Positions 14,401 through 27,199 of a stretch of 64,000 nt of DNA are shown here, one piece after another. The translations under genes and the position numbers were made by a program. The notes beneath the pieces were generated by a model. It had not been told where the DNA came from, did not search any database, and saw only the letters and a list, made by a program, of their open reading frames with translations. Source of the DNA: Opisthocomus hoazin. Taxonomy: Eukaryota; Chordata; Aves; Opisthocomiformes; Opisthocomidae. Location: positions 5,805,577-5,869,576 of the forward strand of contig NC_134417.1 in the NCBI RefSeq assembly GCF_030867145.1, written 5' to 3'. How positions within the stretch are numbered: position 1 is the stretch's first letter; every line of letters starts with the position of its first letter.

Positions 14401-14689
14401 TTTTCACTGTCCACTAAAGAGTTAATCAAGACCACCAGAATATAGCATGCAAGCAAAGAAAGCAGCCAAACTCAGAGAAGATCCTGGACTGTTATTGCAG
14501 TTTTTCCCTCTTCTGTTTCCTCCATCTTCCTCCACCTCCAAAACAGTCATTTCACTCTACTCTTTGATGGAAGAACTAGCTCAAGCAGAGAAAGGGATAA
14601 AATAAACCCAAATAAAAAAAATAAAGAAAATAAAAATAAATCCATAACAACCCCCTTTCAAATACTCACCCTTCAAAGGGATAAAATGA
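8481..14689. other. noncoding DNA, no gene recognised
   Basis: Mostly AT-rich single-copy sequence. It contains a 16-base A run at 11,228-11,243 and an alternating TA/TG stretch at about 12,066-12,098. The region near 9,640-10,480 is less AT-rich and gives a 150-codon minus-strand open frame, but the translation has no recognisable domain and no splice context. I see no tRNA, snoRNA or microRNA hairpin that I could defend. Confidence 0.5.
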
Positions 14690-15080
14690 TTTCAATTTCA
14701 GTCTGTCTCATTCACTTCCCTCCCCCCTCCCTCCCTAGGTGTGTATACATATCTGTATATTTAGAGAGGGGGGTTTTAGTATTATTATTTAGTTAATATG
14801 AATTACAGGCCTCAAGCTGCCTCCCCTCTAAACCCAAAACGAAGCTGGTCTCTTTTTTCTTTTTTTTTTCCCCTCTTCTTTCCCCCTCACCAACACGATT
14901 TACATTCTCAATGTAATGTATTAAAAAGTTGACAGGGCCGAAAGGATTCACATGATGTCGGCTAAGAAACCCAATTTCCATGATGAATTGCCCGGAGCCC
15001 CTGAATCACAAACCATTTTTTCCGCTGCTCAGAAGTTGATTTTTTTTTTTTTAAATCTTCTTAAAGCTTCTCTCCTAATC
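14690..15080. other. candidate conserved noncoding element
   Basis: This block has an even-composition core at about 14,895-15,020, flanked by pyrimidine and poly-T runs. The core contains an ACATTCTCAATGTAATGT near-palindrome and a GAATTGCCCGGAG segment and has no coding character. This texture is typical of vertebrate conserved noncoding elements, but conservation is an inference because no second species is available here. Confidence 0.3.
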
Positions 15081-18000
15081 TTCGGCTAGAAGAGATGGGT
15101 GAAAGGATTTTTTTTTCTAAACTAAGGAAAGTATTAGCATCTTGGTTGTTGTGCATCAAATTTGAAAATGCAAGGTTAGTAATATTTCAAATCGGCTACG
15201 GTCCAAGCCACTTGATAAGTATGCTTGCTGTCTCGCGCTGTCTCTTCCCCCCCCCCCTCCAAGTTTCTGTCGGCAGGAGCACCGTGCCACTGCAGTGACT
15301 GCGTGTGCAAGCACCCGTGTGTGTGCGCAGGTAGGGTGGTGGGAAGGGAGTTTCAGCCCCCCTACTTCAGCTCTTCCTTCCTTCTTGCTTCCCATAGCGC
15401 ATGATTTCCAGCAGAAGAGACCCATCCATCCCTGTTCAGCGCTCGCGTGATCTGAGACAAGGCAAATGAAGCAACAGCCAAATCCAAAGCCAAATACCTA
15501 CTCGGTTTCCCTTGCAGAAACGACCACTGAGCTCTTCCCTGGGTGCTGGCATAGAGGCCCCATGCTGAAACAGTGTGGCCTGCAGGCACGCTGGCATGTA
15601 TATTTGTTTCTAAATGAACTCCTTCCCTCCATGGAGTTCCTGGAAAAAAAAAACCTTCTGAAAGGAAACGAGTCATTTTGCCCACTCTAATGAGACAACA
15701 AGCCATTCCCAACAGCAAGGTCATTAATGAGATTTCCCTCCTTGCTCCCCTCCTTCCCCAGCACATGAAAAACAGGAGGAGATTGGGGGGCTGCCTCTGT
15801 GGGTGAAAGGAAGGACAGCTTCTTCCCCCAGTGCTGCTGCTTCCAAACTGTAGTGTGTTCCTGTATCTGTCATTTGTAGAGTGCCTCCACCGCTTGCCCA
15901 TGAAGGAGGAATATGCTGGCCGCCAGTGGATGGAAACATGCTGCAAGCGGCTACACACATGCTTGAGGCTTTCAGGAAATGGCTCACACCATAAGAACCA
16001 GATGCAAACCCCAGGAAGATGAAACAGCACAAACATTAAGGACACCCAGCAGCAAGTTCTGCATACAGAGAGCAGGATCAGACTAACCCTTAGCATAGCA
16101 AGGCATTTCCAGGGAATGCATTGCATGTTTCCCCTTTATGTTCCAAATCAAAAGGTATTTACAGCTCTGGGACATTCAGAATACTACTGGGACCTAGTAG
16201 GGACCATCCACTCGTGCCATGCCTGCTTAGCATTTGGGTCAAACAGGACAGTAGCTTACAAAGGTAGCCCAGGAATTTTTCCAGAAGACACAGCACACCC
16301 ACTGGATCATCATCCAGCACTAACAAAGCCAGCGGCTTAAATATACACTGTGCAAAGAAACACATCCTTCTGTCCATTGTGAATGTTTCCTTCCTGAAGT
16401 CATCTGATGTCCCTCATAGAGAACACAGACTTTACCTCTGGGAATACAAAGTTGTAAATCTGCTTCTGCAGTGGTATGTCTCACTTTGGCCGACCACAGC
16501 TCTCCATGCTCACTGCCTTCTGTGTTCTCCATCTCTTTCAGCTATTACCCTAGACTCCTAAAGGCAGGGAGTCAATTGTATCCTTCTCCTTGCATATAAA
16601 TTTCTCCCACTGCAGAAAAAACCTCCCCTCTGCCAGAACAAAGTTGCCAAAAATGCCAGGTTTTTCTTGCTGGAAGTGGTTCTGTTATGGTATATTGCCA
16701 GAGAGATGCTGGAAGGAGTCTCTCATGACGTTGGCAAAGCTACCGCATGAGCCTCCACTACCTCTCTGTCGTATTCAGTCTCCCAGCACAGATTCCAAGC
16801 CGCTTCTTTTATTTTTATTCATAAAATCCCTCCCTGGTCACCTCCAAGTCAGGATCAGCTTTGGGAGCAAAGCCAGAATTTCAGGAGGTCACCATCGGTG
16901 CACAGAGACCTGAGGACACTGTCTGTTTGCTACAGGTATTGGAAACAAGTGTGGACCTACGGGACATGAGAGAGGCCATGGTGGACTAAATACCTCTGAG
17001 ATCCATCTGCAGCTGTGTGGCAGGGACTGGAATCAATGACCTTGGAGACCTCCATCCATTCACTGGGACCTACTAGTAGAGCAGCTGAAGAGCCACCATC
17101 CCTAGCTGTAACCTGTGCCAAGAGCGTGGCCTCAGACCCTCAGGTTTCTTACTAGCTGTTCTCCCATTTGCCCTGTGGATTTACACTCCAAAGCATCTTT
17201 CTTTCTTCAAATACTATCCCTCTCAATTTAAAGAAAAATACCACCAAACCTCCTTTTCTCCCAAATTCAGCTTCTACATTGCAGCATCACAGCATCCATT
17301 TCCACCCTTACCTTCAGTACCCAAAAGCCTGCTTTTTTGAGATGGATTCCTAAAGCTTGTTGACAAACTCTGGACTGAGGCATCCTAGTACAATAAGCAA
17401 AGCCCGATTAACTTTGCTAGAGCCGTGTCTGCTGGTCTCACCTCAGGCAGAGCTGCAGGATCTGTGCCCGACAGTTGACTCCACCTCTTTCCCTGGTGCT
17501 AACACTACTTTCATTGAGGGACATGATCCTGAGAATTAGGGCCCAAAAGATAAGCCTCATACTACTTTCTTCCAGGCACAGCAGCTGATTTTAACGCACA
17601 GCTGCCCAGGTGTTAGGCAGGTCTAAAACTCAGGAGTGTCTTGAGCAGCGCCAGCCCTTATAGGCTTAGAAAAAACACAGAAATTCAGCAGCTGGGCTTA
17701 GGAGCTGACCAAGCTGAGCTCCATTCCTGCAGTCACGTCACCAGACTTCGCTTCCCTGGATTTAGCACCAGGACCATGAATATGAAAGCTGCAGCAGGAG
17801 AGGGCTGACCCAGTAAGTATTGCTAGGAACTAATCCAGTCTACTCAGTCTGATGAAGGCCCCCTCCTGTGCCCTGAGCTCTCAATCCCTGCACTGTTCTG
17901 CGTCACAGAGGGGCTGGGAGACACCCCAAATCCCACTGCCCCCCTCCTGCTTCCCTGCTGCTCACTGCCATTAAGCATACACCTGGCAACCAGACACCCA

Positions 18001-19600
18001 CCACACCAGGTGCTGACAAGGTGATGGGGCACACCTGAAGGAGGTGAGTACAAACCTGACCAAGATGATGCAGAGAGGCTGAGATCCAGAGGACTATCAG
18101 AACACTTAGGAGAAGGTGAGAAACACCTGCAATTGCTGAAAGCTTGGCAGACTTCATATTCTGAAGGCATTTTGCTGCAAGACATGAGACCTGTGTCATT
18201 TAAGGAATTTTCCCATGTATTTCAAGGACTTGACCAAATTATAACAGGCAAAAAAGCCTGCTCTGCCGTCACCATATCTGTGGAAATCTGAAAACCAGCA
18301 CATCATTCCCTTCTTACTTCTTCAGACAATAGCATGGAACTCCAATGCCTTGGGTTTCTAATAGGCACCACCTCTTCCTGATTACAGTGGAGTGACTGTT
18401 AGTCATGGAACAAGTCTCAGCATACCTTTGGTCACTGTCAAATTTTTAGGAAAACACCTTAGAATGTGTTTTGACCTCTCACAGACAGAGCAGGTTTAAG
18501 GCAGGATGCTAGCAGGATCAGAAGCATCAGCTTTTGCATGATGCATGCATAAAAAGAAGCTGGAACATGGAAGCATGAGCAAAGACATGTCCACAGGACA
18601 AATAGGGTCTCTCCATGTCAGATGTCCAGCTTGGAGTTTGCTTCACACCCAGTCTTCAAACCTAGTAGTTTTCAGAGTGTGCCCTACCTAGGTTATCTTC
18701 CTCACCCACTAACTTCAAAGCAGCAAGAGCTTCTTAGGTTGAAGGAAAACTAGGTTCCTCAGCAGCAAGCTGCATACAGCAGGGTAGCTGCAATCAGGCT
18801 GTATCTTGTACTACGCAGCAGGTAGCAGCACTGCTATGCAAGGTGGGACAAGCTGGGAGCCAAGGGTGACTCCAGCACAGGCAGCAACCTTACCGACCAA
18901 GGCAGAGTCCCTCAGCGCTACAGAGCCAAGTGCTAGTGACAGGGTCCATCGACTGTCCCTACATGACCATGTCCAAGGTCCATCCATAAAGTCCCCTCAG
19001 AAGATGGGGCAGAAACAAGCTAAACACAACACACATTCAAGACCTACCCAGGAAAGAGGCAAGACTGGAGACAAGCACACCTACAGCATGGTCTAAACTA
19101 GGAGTAAATACCTGGGTCTGGGTTTAAATGGAGGTCCTGATCCTCTGGGCAGCAGGGTGTGTGGGCCAGGGTCCCAGGTGAGCCTACTCCAGGTGATTAA
19201 GGTGTGTTAGCACTTCCAGGGCTCTGGCATTATATCAGGGATGTCTATAACACCAGCCCTGTGACCTTTATTTTAAAAGTTTCTAAATCTAAGAAAATAT
19301 ACAGACAGTATTGAGAAGTCTGTATTGCTTCTAAAGACACACCTGGGCACTTGATAAGTTAGAAGACCACGCTGCTTCTTCAAAGCAAGCTGCAGAGACC
19401 CGTCTCCCACCCTAGGACCCCTCCCCAGCCTGTCGCCTGCCTTCCTGCCAAGGGAAGGAGGACAAGGGAGGATGCTTCCCGGGACCCGCAGTGTCCCGAG
19501 TCCACGCCGCGCTTGCTGGGCAGAGCTGCTGGTGGGTGCTCGGGGACTGCAGGCAGCTGCCCGTGACTGCAAAGACAGCAGCAGCCTCCAGCGGCCAGCT
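15081..19600. other. noncoding DNA, no gene recognised
   Basis: The stretch contains the longest open frame of the left half: a 254-codon minus-strand frame at 15,362-16,126. It is rich in Trp, Cys, Arg and Ser, resembles no family and has an equally open frame in another register, so I treat it as chance. A C homopolymer lies near 15,247-15,256. No repeats of the young CR1 type are present. Confidence 0.5.
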
Positions 19601-19632
19601 GGCAGACAACACCAGCATGGATGTCAGTCGGG

Positions 19633-19950
19633 CGTCCCACGGCAAAGGCCAGCGTGGCCTCGTGTGCAACGTCCCACGGCAAACACAAGTGCGGCCTCAT
19701 GTCCAGTATCCCACGGCAAACACCGATGTGGTTTCACGTTCGATGTCCCATGGTGAACTCCAGCTTGACCTCACATCCAATATCCCATGGCAAACAACAA
19801 CATGGCCTCACATCCAGCGTCCAGTGGTGAACACCAGGGTGGTCTCACATCTGACATCCCACGGCCAACACCAAGATGGCCTCACATCCAATGTCCCACC
19901 ACAAACACAACCATGGCTCTGCATCCAGTGTCCTCATGTGCACGTCACCA
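19633..19950. repeat. 37-bp minisatellite, 8 full units plus partial units
   Basis: Eight consecutive 37-base units start at 19,633, 19,670, 19,707, 19,744, 19,781, 19,818, 19,855 and 19,892, followed by a decayed partial unit from 19,929. A degraded half unit may precede the array from about 19,600. Each unit begins with a YRTCCCAYGG-type core, then an AAACACCA-type block, then GGCCTCACATCCA. Units differ by several substitutions but not in length, so the array is old enough to have diverged yet has kept its register. Because 37 is not a multiple of three, the array opens several reading frames, including an artefactual 209-codon frame at 19,491-20,120. Confidence 0.9.
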
Positions 19951-21990
19951 TCATCCCCTCCGTCAGATCTAAGCCCGAGGGGATTCAGTTGCCCCAAAGC
20001 CAGAAGGACATAAATGATACTCTTTTTACCAAAAAGGCAGCTTTTCAACAGCAGCATCACCCTTGCTCTGGCATGGGGGGGGGATCAAGACTTTTTCCTT
20101 TCTGTTCAGAAAAGGTATAGATGCATGGGGCAAGCCCTCTCCCTTGCTGCATGGACTAGTGATGTTGCGACATCATCCCAGCAGCAAGGCGGTGTGAAGG
20201 GATGCAGGTCTTTCACTGCCCTTCACCCTGGTGCAGTTACACAACGGCACCGTCCTTGGCCAAGTGTGGCTGTACATATGGCTGCAGGATCCTGATGCCT
20301 CCTTCGTGGCTATTTCCCAAGCTCCCCCAAAAAGGATGGCCTTCAGTCCTCAGCAAGGCCCATCAAGGCCTGAAGTGCTCTTCATGACAGAGCTTTGCCT
20401 GCCCCGGATCCCCAGGTCCTCACCCTTCTCCAGCATCTCTTCCCGTGCATCGGCTGGTTGTCTTCCCTGAGCTGCTGCGCAGAGAACATCTTGCGGAGGA
20501 GGAGCCCACCCAGGTGCCTGGAGAAACTGCAAAACAGGAGTGGATGAGCTTGTTTTCGTGTTGTCTGCTTTTTTTTAGTCCTTTGAAATAATCACAAACA
20601 TAGCAATTATTGCAAAGATAAAATAGCAAGGATTATGAAATCCTCACAGGCAAAGCTCTCCATCAATTAACTAAATCAATCCTTGCTTTAAAATATAATC
20701 CTCAGCAAGAAGCCACAGCAAGAGACAATTAGAAAAAAAAAGTACAACAAATAAATATTTCTGTGGAAGAAAAGGGTGGGAAGGAGAGAAGAGAGATTTT
20801 TATCAGAGAGCAGAATAATTTCGGGTGGTTGCATGCAACCTACAGGCACCAAAAATATCTCAGCAAGGATCACGCTGAGACATACTGCTGAGGTTTTAAA
20901 AGGCAGCTGAGGAACTTAAGGGGTGTCCTGGATTTGGAGGTACACACACAAAAAAAATGCCTGGATTTTTTGAAGTAGTGCGTAAAATTGTGTTCCTCAG
21001 TCCATGTTTAAGGACATATAACTGGAAAAACCTCTGGGACTGTGAAGCCTGTTCCCCCACAGCACAGACAATGCTAGCAGTTAATCTTCTTCGTCACTCA
21101 CCAATCTCAGCGTAAAACGAGCTCCTCTCCAGGAAGGGTTCAGTCTGGGGGATGCTGTGCTTGGTGCGCGGGTGGAGGGGCTCCTCCACAGCCTCCTGGA
21201 AACTGGTTACTGAGAGTCAGCTTAAGTTTCTCCCAGTTCAGCCCCATTTCTTCCAGTATCAACATCCTCAGGTAACTGAACTAGCTGCCATCTACTCCAG
21301 ACTGCCCGTTTGGTGAGTAAAGTAGGCAGCCTGCTTCTCAGCAGCCCCGAGCCTCCTGCAGCAACTGCAGATGAGGATGAGCACTTGACTGATTGATTAT
21401 TTACTATTTTAAGTAAAGTTTTGCCCAGGGATCAAACCTCAACATCAAGGGGAGATGCCAAAGTGAAGTCAAAGGCCGGACATGTGTCCTTCTGGGGCAC
21501 CTCAAAACCAACATAAATATGAAGTACACGGGAGTGGTGGGCATTGGTGTCCACCATACGAACCCCCAAAACTTTGCAGAGATGTCCACCAAAAGCTGCA
21601 CACTCCCTTGACACTCGAGTTTGCCCCTGTAAAATGGAAGCAAACTGGTGTCGAAGTGCCGTACAGCCTTAGCCCCGGGCTGGCGCCTTGAGTAAGGATA
21701 ACCAGCCTATGTTTGACCAGGCAGACCTGGGTTTGTGACTCAGATGAGCCCCTCTTCACCGCTTCTCTGTCCTTCGCCAGGCGCTGCACCGCACAAGGCT
21801 TCTCCCTGTGCCCACGTACAGCACCAAGCACCAAAACCCTGCCGTGCTGGGAGAGTCGTGAGAGCCCTGGGCTTGCTAGGCAGACGGAGCTGCCTTTCAA
21901 ACCTCTGCCTCGCATGTGCTTTGTCTTGCGTTCGAAACTCAGAGCTCTTCTGCTGTGGTGGAGAGGAACCATAAGGGACAATCAAAAAGG
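19951..21990. other. noncoding DNA, no gene recognised
   Basis: Single-copy sequence of mixed composition. Open frames occur on both strands at 21,400-21,990 but overlap each other in antisense and lack recognisable motifs. I cannot assign any repeat family here. Confidence 0.45.
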
Positions 21991-24780
21991 TTAATAAAAA
22001 GTTGAAAACGTTCTTAAATGACAGCTTGTGCTTGAAATGTGAATCTTCTGTTTGTTTTTCTTTGTCGTTCGACTTGAATATCCCTGCTAATTTTCTGAAT
22101 ATTGCTGTGGTGTACAGAAGAACTGCTGATGACACATTTTCCCAACACACGCATTACACAAAAGGAGATTATATTTTAGCCTCTTTTAGAGACTATAAAA
22201 TCAGATTCATCCTAATGAAACAGCAAATAAAAAGGGTTTTCCCTTTTCTTTCTCAATCTCTTGGCATTTTTCCTCCTGTGGTTTTATTCTTCTCCTCCCC
22301 CCTCCTCTTTCTTACGTTATCTGTGTTTCCTGCTCATTTCAACTTGATGACATGTTGCTGGGACAACTAAGTCTCGTAACCTTCTTAACTTTGCCATTGT
22401 TACTGCCTGGAGTGTATTTAGGAGGAGTGTTTTAATTTCTTTTCGAATGCACAGCGCCTGCCCCATAGAAAGATATTAGAAATGGAAGGGGGGGGAAGGC
22501 TTTTCTTCTACAAATGTATGCTATTCAAATCATCTCTTTTTTTATTTCCTTTAAACCCATCATTTGTATGCTGTAGGTCGCTACTTTAAAACCCAGCTCG
22601 CTGTTGCTGAAAGGATCACCCGTATAATGATGTCATCCATATTCAGCTGAAATCTCGGCTCCGCTGGGGCCCGGCGCTTCCCTCCTCTCCCCCTGGCAGC
22701 CCAGTTGCAGGCTCTCGACTGGTCCACGCTCACCCAAAATTTCCCCGTGGGAATGAGCAGGCTCAGCCGGGGATGGCAGAGGACAGGGTCCTGGCAGGAG
22801 GTGCATCGGGCTCATGGAAAGGCACTGCGATGCGTAGCTTATATAGGAGCAAGCAGTAAAAACAGCTGTTTTGGAGTCATCTCTTTTCTGATGTTGATGG
22901 AACGTCCTTCCTTGGGGTCATCCCACAGAAGAGAAACTCTTGGCTCCCACTGACACCAAAGGGCTGGGTCTGACCTGGCTGTCCCAGCCCTTACAGCCCC
23001 CGGGAGAGACAGGTTTCCCGTCACGGTGCAGTATCCGAACCCACGGCTGAACGCAGCCAGGTGCCTCTGTGTCCACTCCAGTTGGACTACATTAAAAACC
23101 TAATTGTACACGTGTTGTGCACACGATCTCCCAGTCTCTCCAATGTCAGCTTGATGTCTCCCTGACACACTTATTGTACCTGGATCAATGCTCTTTTAAC
23201 AACTAATTGATCTTTTATTAACATATAATAACTTACTTATTAAATCTAAATTAAAGACTTAATTGAGACACTTAATCTAGAGTGGCTTGGTATATCACCC
23301 TCATAAGCATAATGTATAATTTAATTAATTGACAGAGCTGATAATAGCATGTCATCTGTCACTATTTCTCCTGACCTGGGAGCTGGTTGCAGCCCGAGGA
23401 TTTTGCCATGGATGCAAACACAGGGCTCTCCCCGGAGTGCTGCTACGGGGTTTGGGTTGCGCTGCTCAACACGCCGGGCACACACACCTGCAAGCTGATC
23501 CCCACCCCTACCAAAACGCACGCAAACAAATTGTCCGCTGCCTAGGATCACAAATCGATATTAAAATTTCATCTGCTTAGAAGGAGAAGGCGGTGACGGT
23601 GAAGGACCAGCTCAGCCCAGCACTGGCCCAGGGCTGCAGGAGGAGGACAGCAAGGGCATCGCTGCGCTGCCTCTCCCCTTCCTCCAAGCAGAGATTTCAG
23701 CTTCTCTCCCACCTGGCAGCTGCCCCAAAAGCGGGGTGCAGGCAGCACGTCCCGAGTGGGGAGGTGGCAGGCGGCCCCACCCTCCTGGGGACACACGGGG
23801 CTGACCAGACAGGGCTTTATTTCCCCACCAGTCACTGTTCCTTCTGCTCCAGCTGAAATTTGGAACCACGCACCATTTTTCACAGCCGGGCAATTACATT
23901 CCCCCTCCCCGCCAGTATCTCCCAGCAATAAAGAATTTCATTTTAAAAACTGAAAGATTTAATTTAAAAATACAAAATGGCAAAGGGAGGGTTTTTAAAT
24001 AAAAAAATAAAGGTAAAGAGATGATGGTTGGAACAAAATGTTCCAGAAGAAAGCTGTTCCCTTGGGGTTTCTTTTCTTTAAGCTTTGCATATTACAATTT
24101 GAAATTTTTGTAAAGAGATCCCCATTTTATATTCACACTGGTAGCCTGAATTTAAATATCTCTCTCACCTGAGATTAATACAGGCTTCACCCTGAATTAC
24201 TTCCCAGCTCTGAAGTACAGCTCTGGAGAGCTCAACTCTCCACAAATTCACTTCTCTTTTAGAGGCATAAAAGCTTATGAAATATATGAAATATTAAAAT
24301 AGCCCGTGTGCTGGGGCAGAGAGGGGGGAAGGGAAGGCTGGGTCAGTGAGGGGGGGCTCCTTTGATATGAAAACACACTTTTCCTCAAATGAAACCACGG
24401 ATCTGTTAGCACAGGACAGGAGACCCGTTACACTCTAAAGGCGAAGATCTCAGCCCAAAAGATGACGCTCTTTTTTTTTTTCTTACATTGTTAAGCCCTG
24501 CAAACGGAGCAGAATGCAATCCACGTAGTGTGCAACGGAAATCATTCTTTCCATCAGCAATAGAAAATATCAAGTTTCTCTGGAGCAAAACAAAGTATTC
24601 CCTGCAAATGAGGTTATAAACAAAGTTGTAAACACCGGCTCCTTATTATGCTAACTCAATATTAACCAAATCCACCCGATGGGGAAAAAGTACTTTGTTT
24701 TACATGCTGAGGACCCATTAGCTAATTGCCATAGAAATCCGGTATTTTATGTAAGGATTTAACCCTTGCAGAGCTGTCAC
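21991..24780. other. AT-rich block with candidate conserved elements
   Basis: Two sub-blocks stand out. At 23,090-23,360 there is a cluster of homeodomain-type cores (TAATTGA, TTATTAA, TTAATTGA, TTAATTAATT). At 24,590-24,780 there is an even-textured stretch with CATTAGCTAATTGCC and TTATGTAAGGATTTAACCC. Between them, 23,380-23,930 is GC-rich with no recognisable exon. The pattern suggests developmental enhancers; this is inferred from texture only. Confidence 0.3.
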
Positions 24781-26039
24781 ACTGGTGGAAGAGAGCAGTG
24801 GATTTTTTGACCAGGGGATTTCGGTGCTGTGAAAACTAGCCCCTGCTCACCCTCCATTTGCTTTCATTCTCTGCATCTACAAAGAAAACAACTCCATCAA
24901 ATTTAAGCTTTTCTCTTCAGCAGGTGATGCACAAAGACCTGCTGGTCCCTGGTAGCCCCTCGCTCTCTGCCCTGCTGCTCCCACATCTCCTTCTCCTCCT
25001 GTCCCCACCTCTCTTTTCCCCTCCCTGGAGTTTTCCAGTGTCCTTTCCCCGCTGCCTGCCATCACCAGCTTGCACACCCCAAAGCAGAGCTCCTGTGTGC
25101 GGAGGAGAGGAAGCTCTCAGCCAGGACAGGTGGGACATTGCAAGGTGGGACCTCCTGGAGACCCAGCAGCGCTCGAATAAGTAGTCAGGAGCTGGCAGTG
25201 CTGCAAAACCCTGTTTGCCCATGAGCTATGAGCAGAAGATGCTAAGACGGGAATTGCTGGAGTCTAACAGGGATGGCAGAGACAGCCCAGAAGAGGCCAA
25301 AGAGTGACTTTATATCACAGCTCCGCTCGCAAGCGCTAGCTAGAGCACTGTGCCTCGGACCGTCAGCGGGAGGAGGCTGTGGTGGGCACTGCCTGCATGT
25401 GTCTCACCCTGCGATACTCCACAGCCCATCAGATGGTTTGGGGCTGTCCTTGCGACCACCACAGCGACCTGCCAGGCTTGTGAACCGCTGGCAGAGACAA
25501 CCTTCCTTCAAATGTATAGCTCCATCAGAAACCTTTCTCGAGGGATCATCAACATATAAAGCCCCATCGATTTCCTCCTTCTTGGCCTTCGTAGTCTCCA
25601 GAACTTGCAGAACACCCAACACCGTTGTAGCCCCAGAAGACACCCCAGCTGACAAGCACATCTGGGCCAAACCAGTGGCGCTCACAGCGAGTAGCTGCTG
25701 CTAACGCCGCGCATCTGCCACCAGCATCAAGCCCAGGAAACGGGTGGCCCACCTCCAGCTTGGGACGTGCCAGCGGGGTCCTGCTGCTGGATGTCCCCGA
25801 GGCAAGAAGCAGGGCTGCCAGAGCCAACCGGGCAGGCACACTTTGGGATATGCCGTGGTGTCAGCGCAAGGCTTGGTCACGGCGCTTTCTCTTCGCAGCA
25901 GCATTTTCCATGCAGACCGGGTACGCGTGTGCGTATGCCGTTTTCTCGGAAAAGCACTCACTGCTGCGACAGAGGGGCTTCTGTGCAGCTGCTCCCTTCT
26001 GCCAGCTGCAGTAAATTTCTGTGCTAGCGCTGCTCATCT
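24781..26039. other. noncoding DNA with GC-rich part, no gene recognised
   Basis: The stretch contains a pyrimidine-rich run at about 24,950-25,070 (CTCCTTCTCCTCCTGTCC-type), which accounts for open frames on both strands there. From about 25,300 to 25,960 CpG dinucleotides become more frequent than in the surroundings, though less dense than at 27,200-27,435. No splice-supported coding exon is visible. Confidence 0.4.
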
Positions 26040-26859
26040 GAATCGAATATAGTTTATTTCATTTTAAGAAGTCTTCTTTTTTTTTTTCATTTCGGGAAAA
26101 TGAATGTTAGAGCCAGATAAGAAACTATAGTCTGCTTTCAAGAAGGTTACAAGAAAACTGCATCTTGCATTACTAATCCTTTATCTTTCATGTTAACAAA
26201 AAGATTACTGACATATTTTTGAATGAAAGAAAATAAAATAGCAAATGCATCTAAAGAACTGTGTAACTTTCATGCAACACACAAATCGGTTGTTAAACGT
26301 GGAAAAAAAAAGGAGGGGAATGAAGGGAAAATTCATAATACATTTCCCTTTGTAAAGTGAGCAAACCAACTTTCTATAAGAGAAACTAGTGGAGGACTAG
26401 AAGATGCTCCTTTCACAAACAGAGAACGATGTTATTTTTACTGGAGGCTGGATTCAGATGGCAGAGGAGGAAATCTCCCTGGCCCAGTTTTTCCAGGGAG
26501 GGGATCAGGCAGTACCAGCCCCAGGGCAGCCGTCCTGGGGGCCAGGGAGCTGCATCCCCCAGCCCCTTCCACCAGCCTTGGCTTCAAACGAGGTGTCAGG
26601 CTCCCAAAAATCAGGCACAGGGTGAACACCTCCCACCACGTGGGCCATCTCCGGGAAGGACAGTTGTCACCGGGAACCTGGACGGTGCCTCCTTCCAAAG
26701 TGCATCGCTCTGCCCCCCTGCGCCAAATCCACCCGAGATGAGCTTTTCTGGTGCTTCTCTGCCCAAACCTCCCCGGAAATCCAGCCCTGATCCTCAGCCC
26801 TGCTTTTCCAGGAGAAAACATCCCCCTGCCTTGGCACAGAGTGGTTCATTAGGAAACCC

Positions 26860-27170
26860 ATAATTGAATTCCCTGACCATTCAGTTCTAAAACCCCTTTG
26901 ATCGAGAATTAGTTAATTACATTGGGCCCAGTATATTCCTTGTCACAAATTTTGCCCATGTCCCCCAGATATGCGATTGCAGGCTCTGCTCACATTGTGT
27001 CCTTTGAAATGCATTCACGAGCCTTTGAAGCTCTCCCCCCTTAATGATGCATTGTTCGTTAATAAGTTGCCTGTAACATTTCCCCATTAGGAAATAGCTG
27101 TCTGCGACTCACTTTGGCTTGAATGAGTAATAATAATCCAAATGTAATTGATAATGTTGGAGAATAAATG
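26860..27170. other. candidate conserved noncoding element next to a CpG-rich patch
   Basis: This 310-base block carries AGTTAATTACATTGGGCCC, CCTTTGAAATGCATTCACG, TTAATGATGCATTG, TGAGTAATAATAATCC and AAATGTAATTGATAATG. These are homeodomain- and POU-type cores in a non-repetitive, non-coding context. It directly precedes the CpG-rich patch at 27,200. Together they look like an enhancer or promoter unit, but conservation has not been measured. Confidence 0.35.
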
Positions 27171-27199
27171 GGGATAGGCACTACCTGGAGAATTGGTTC

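Noticed and set aside
15362-16126. 254-codon open frame on the minus strand
   Set aside because: Longest frame in the left half, but rich in Trp, Cys and Arg with no domain, overlapped by other open frames, and without splice or promoter context.
19491-20120. 209-codon open frame with repetitive protein
   Set aside because: Created by the 37-bp minisatellite; the protein repeat shifts register because 37 is not a multiple of three.
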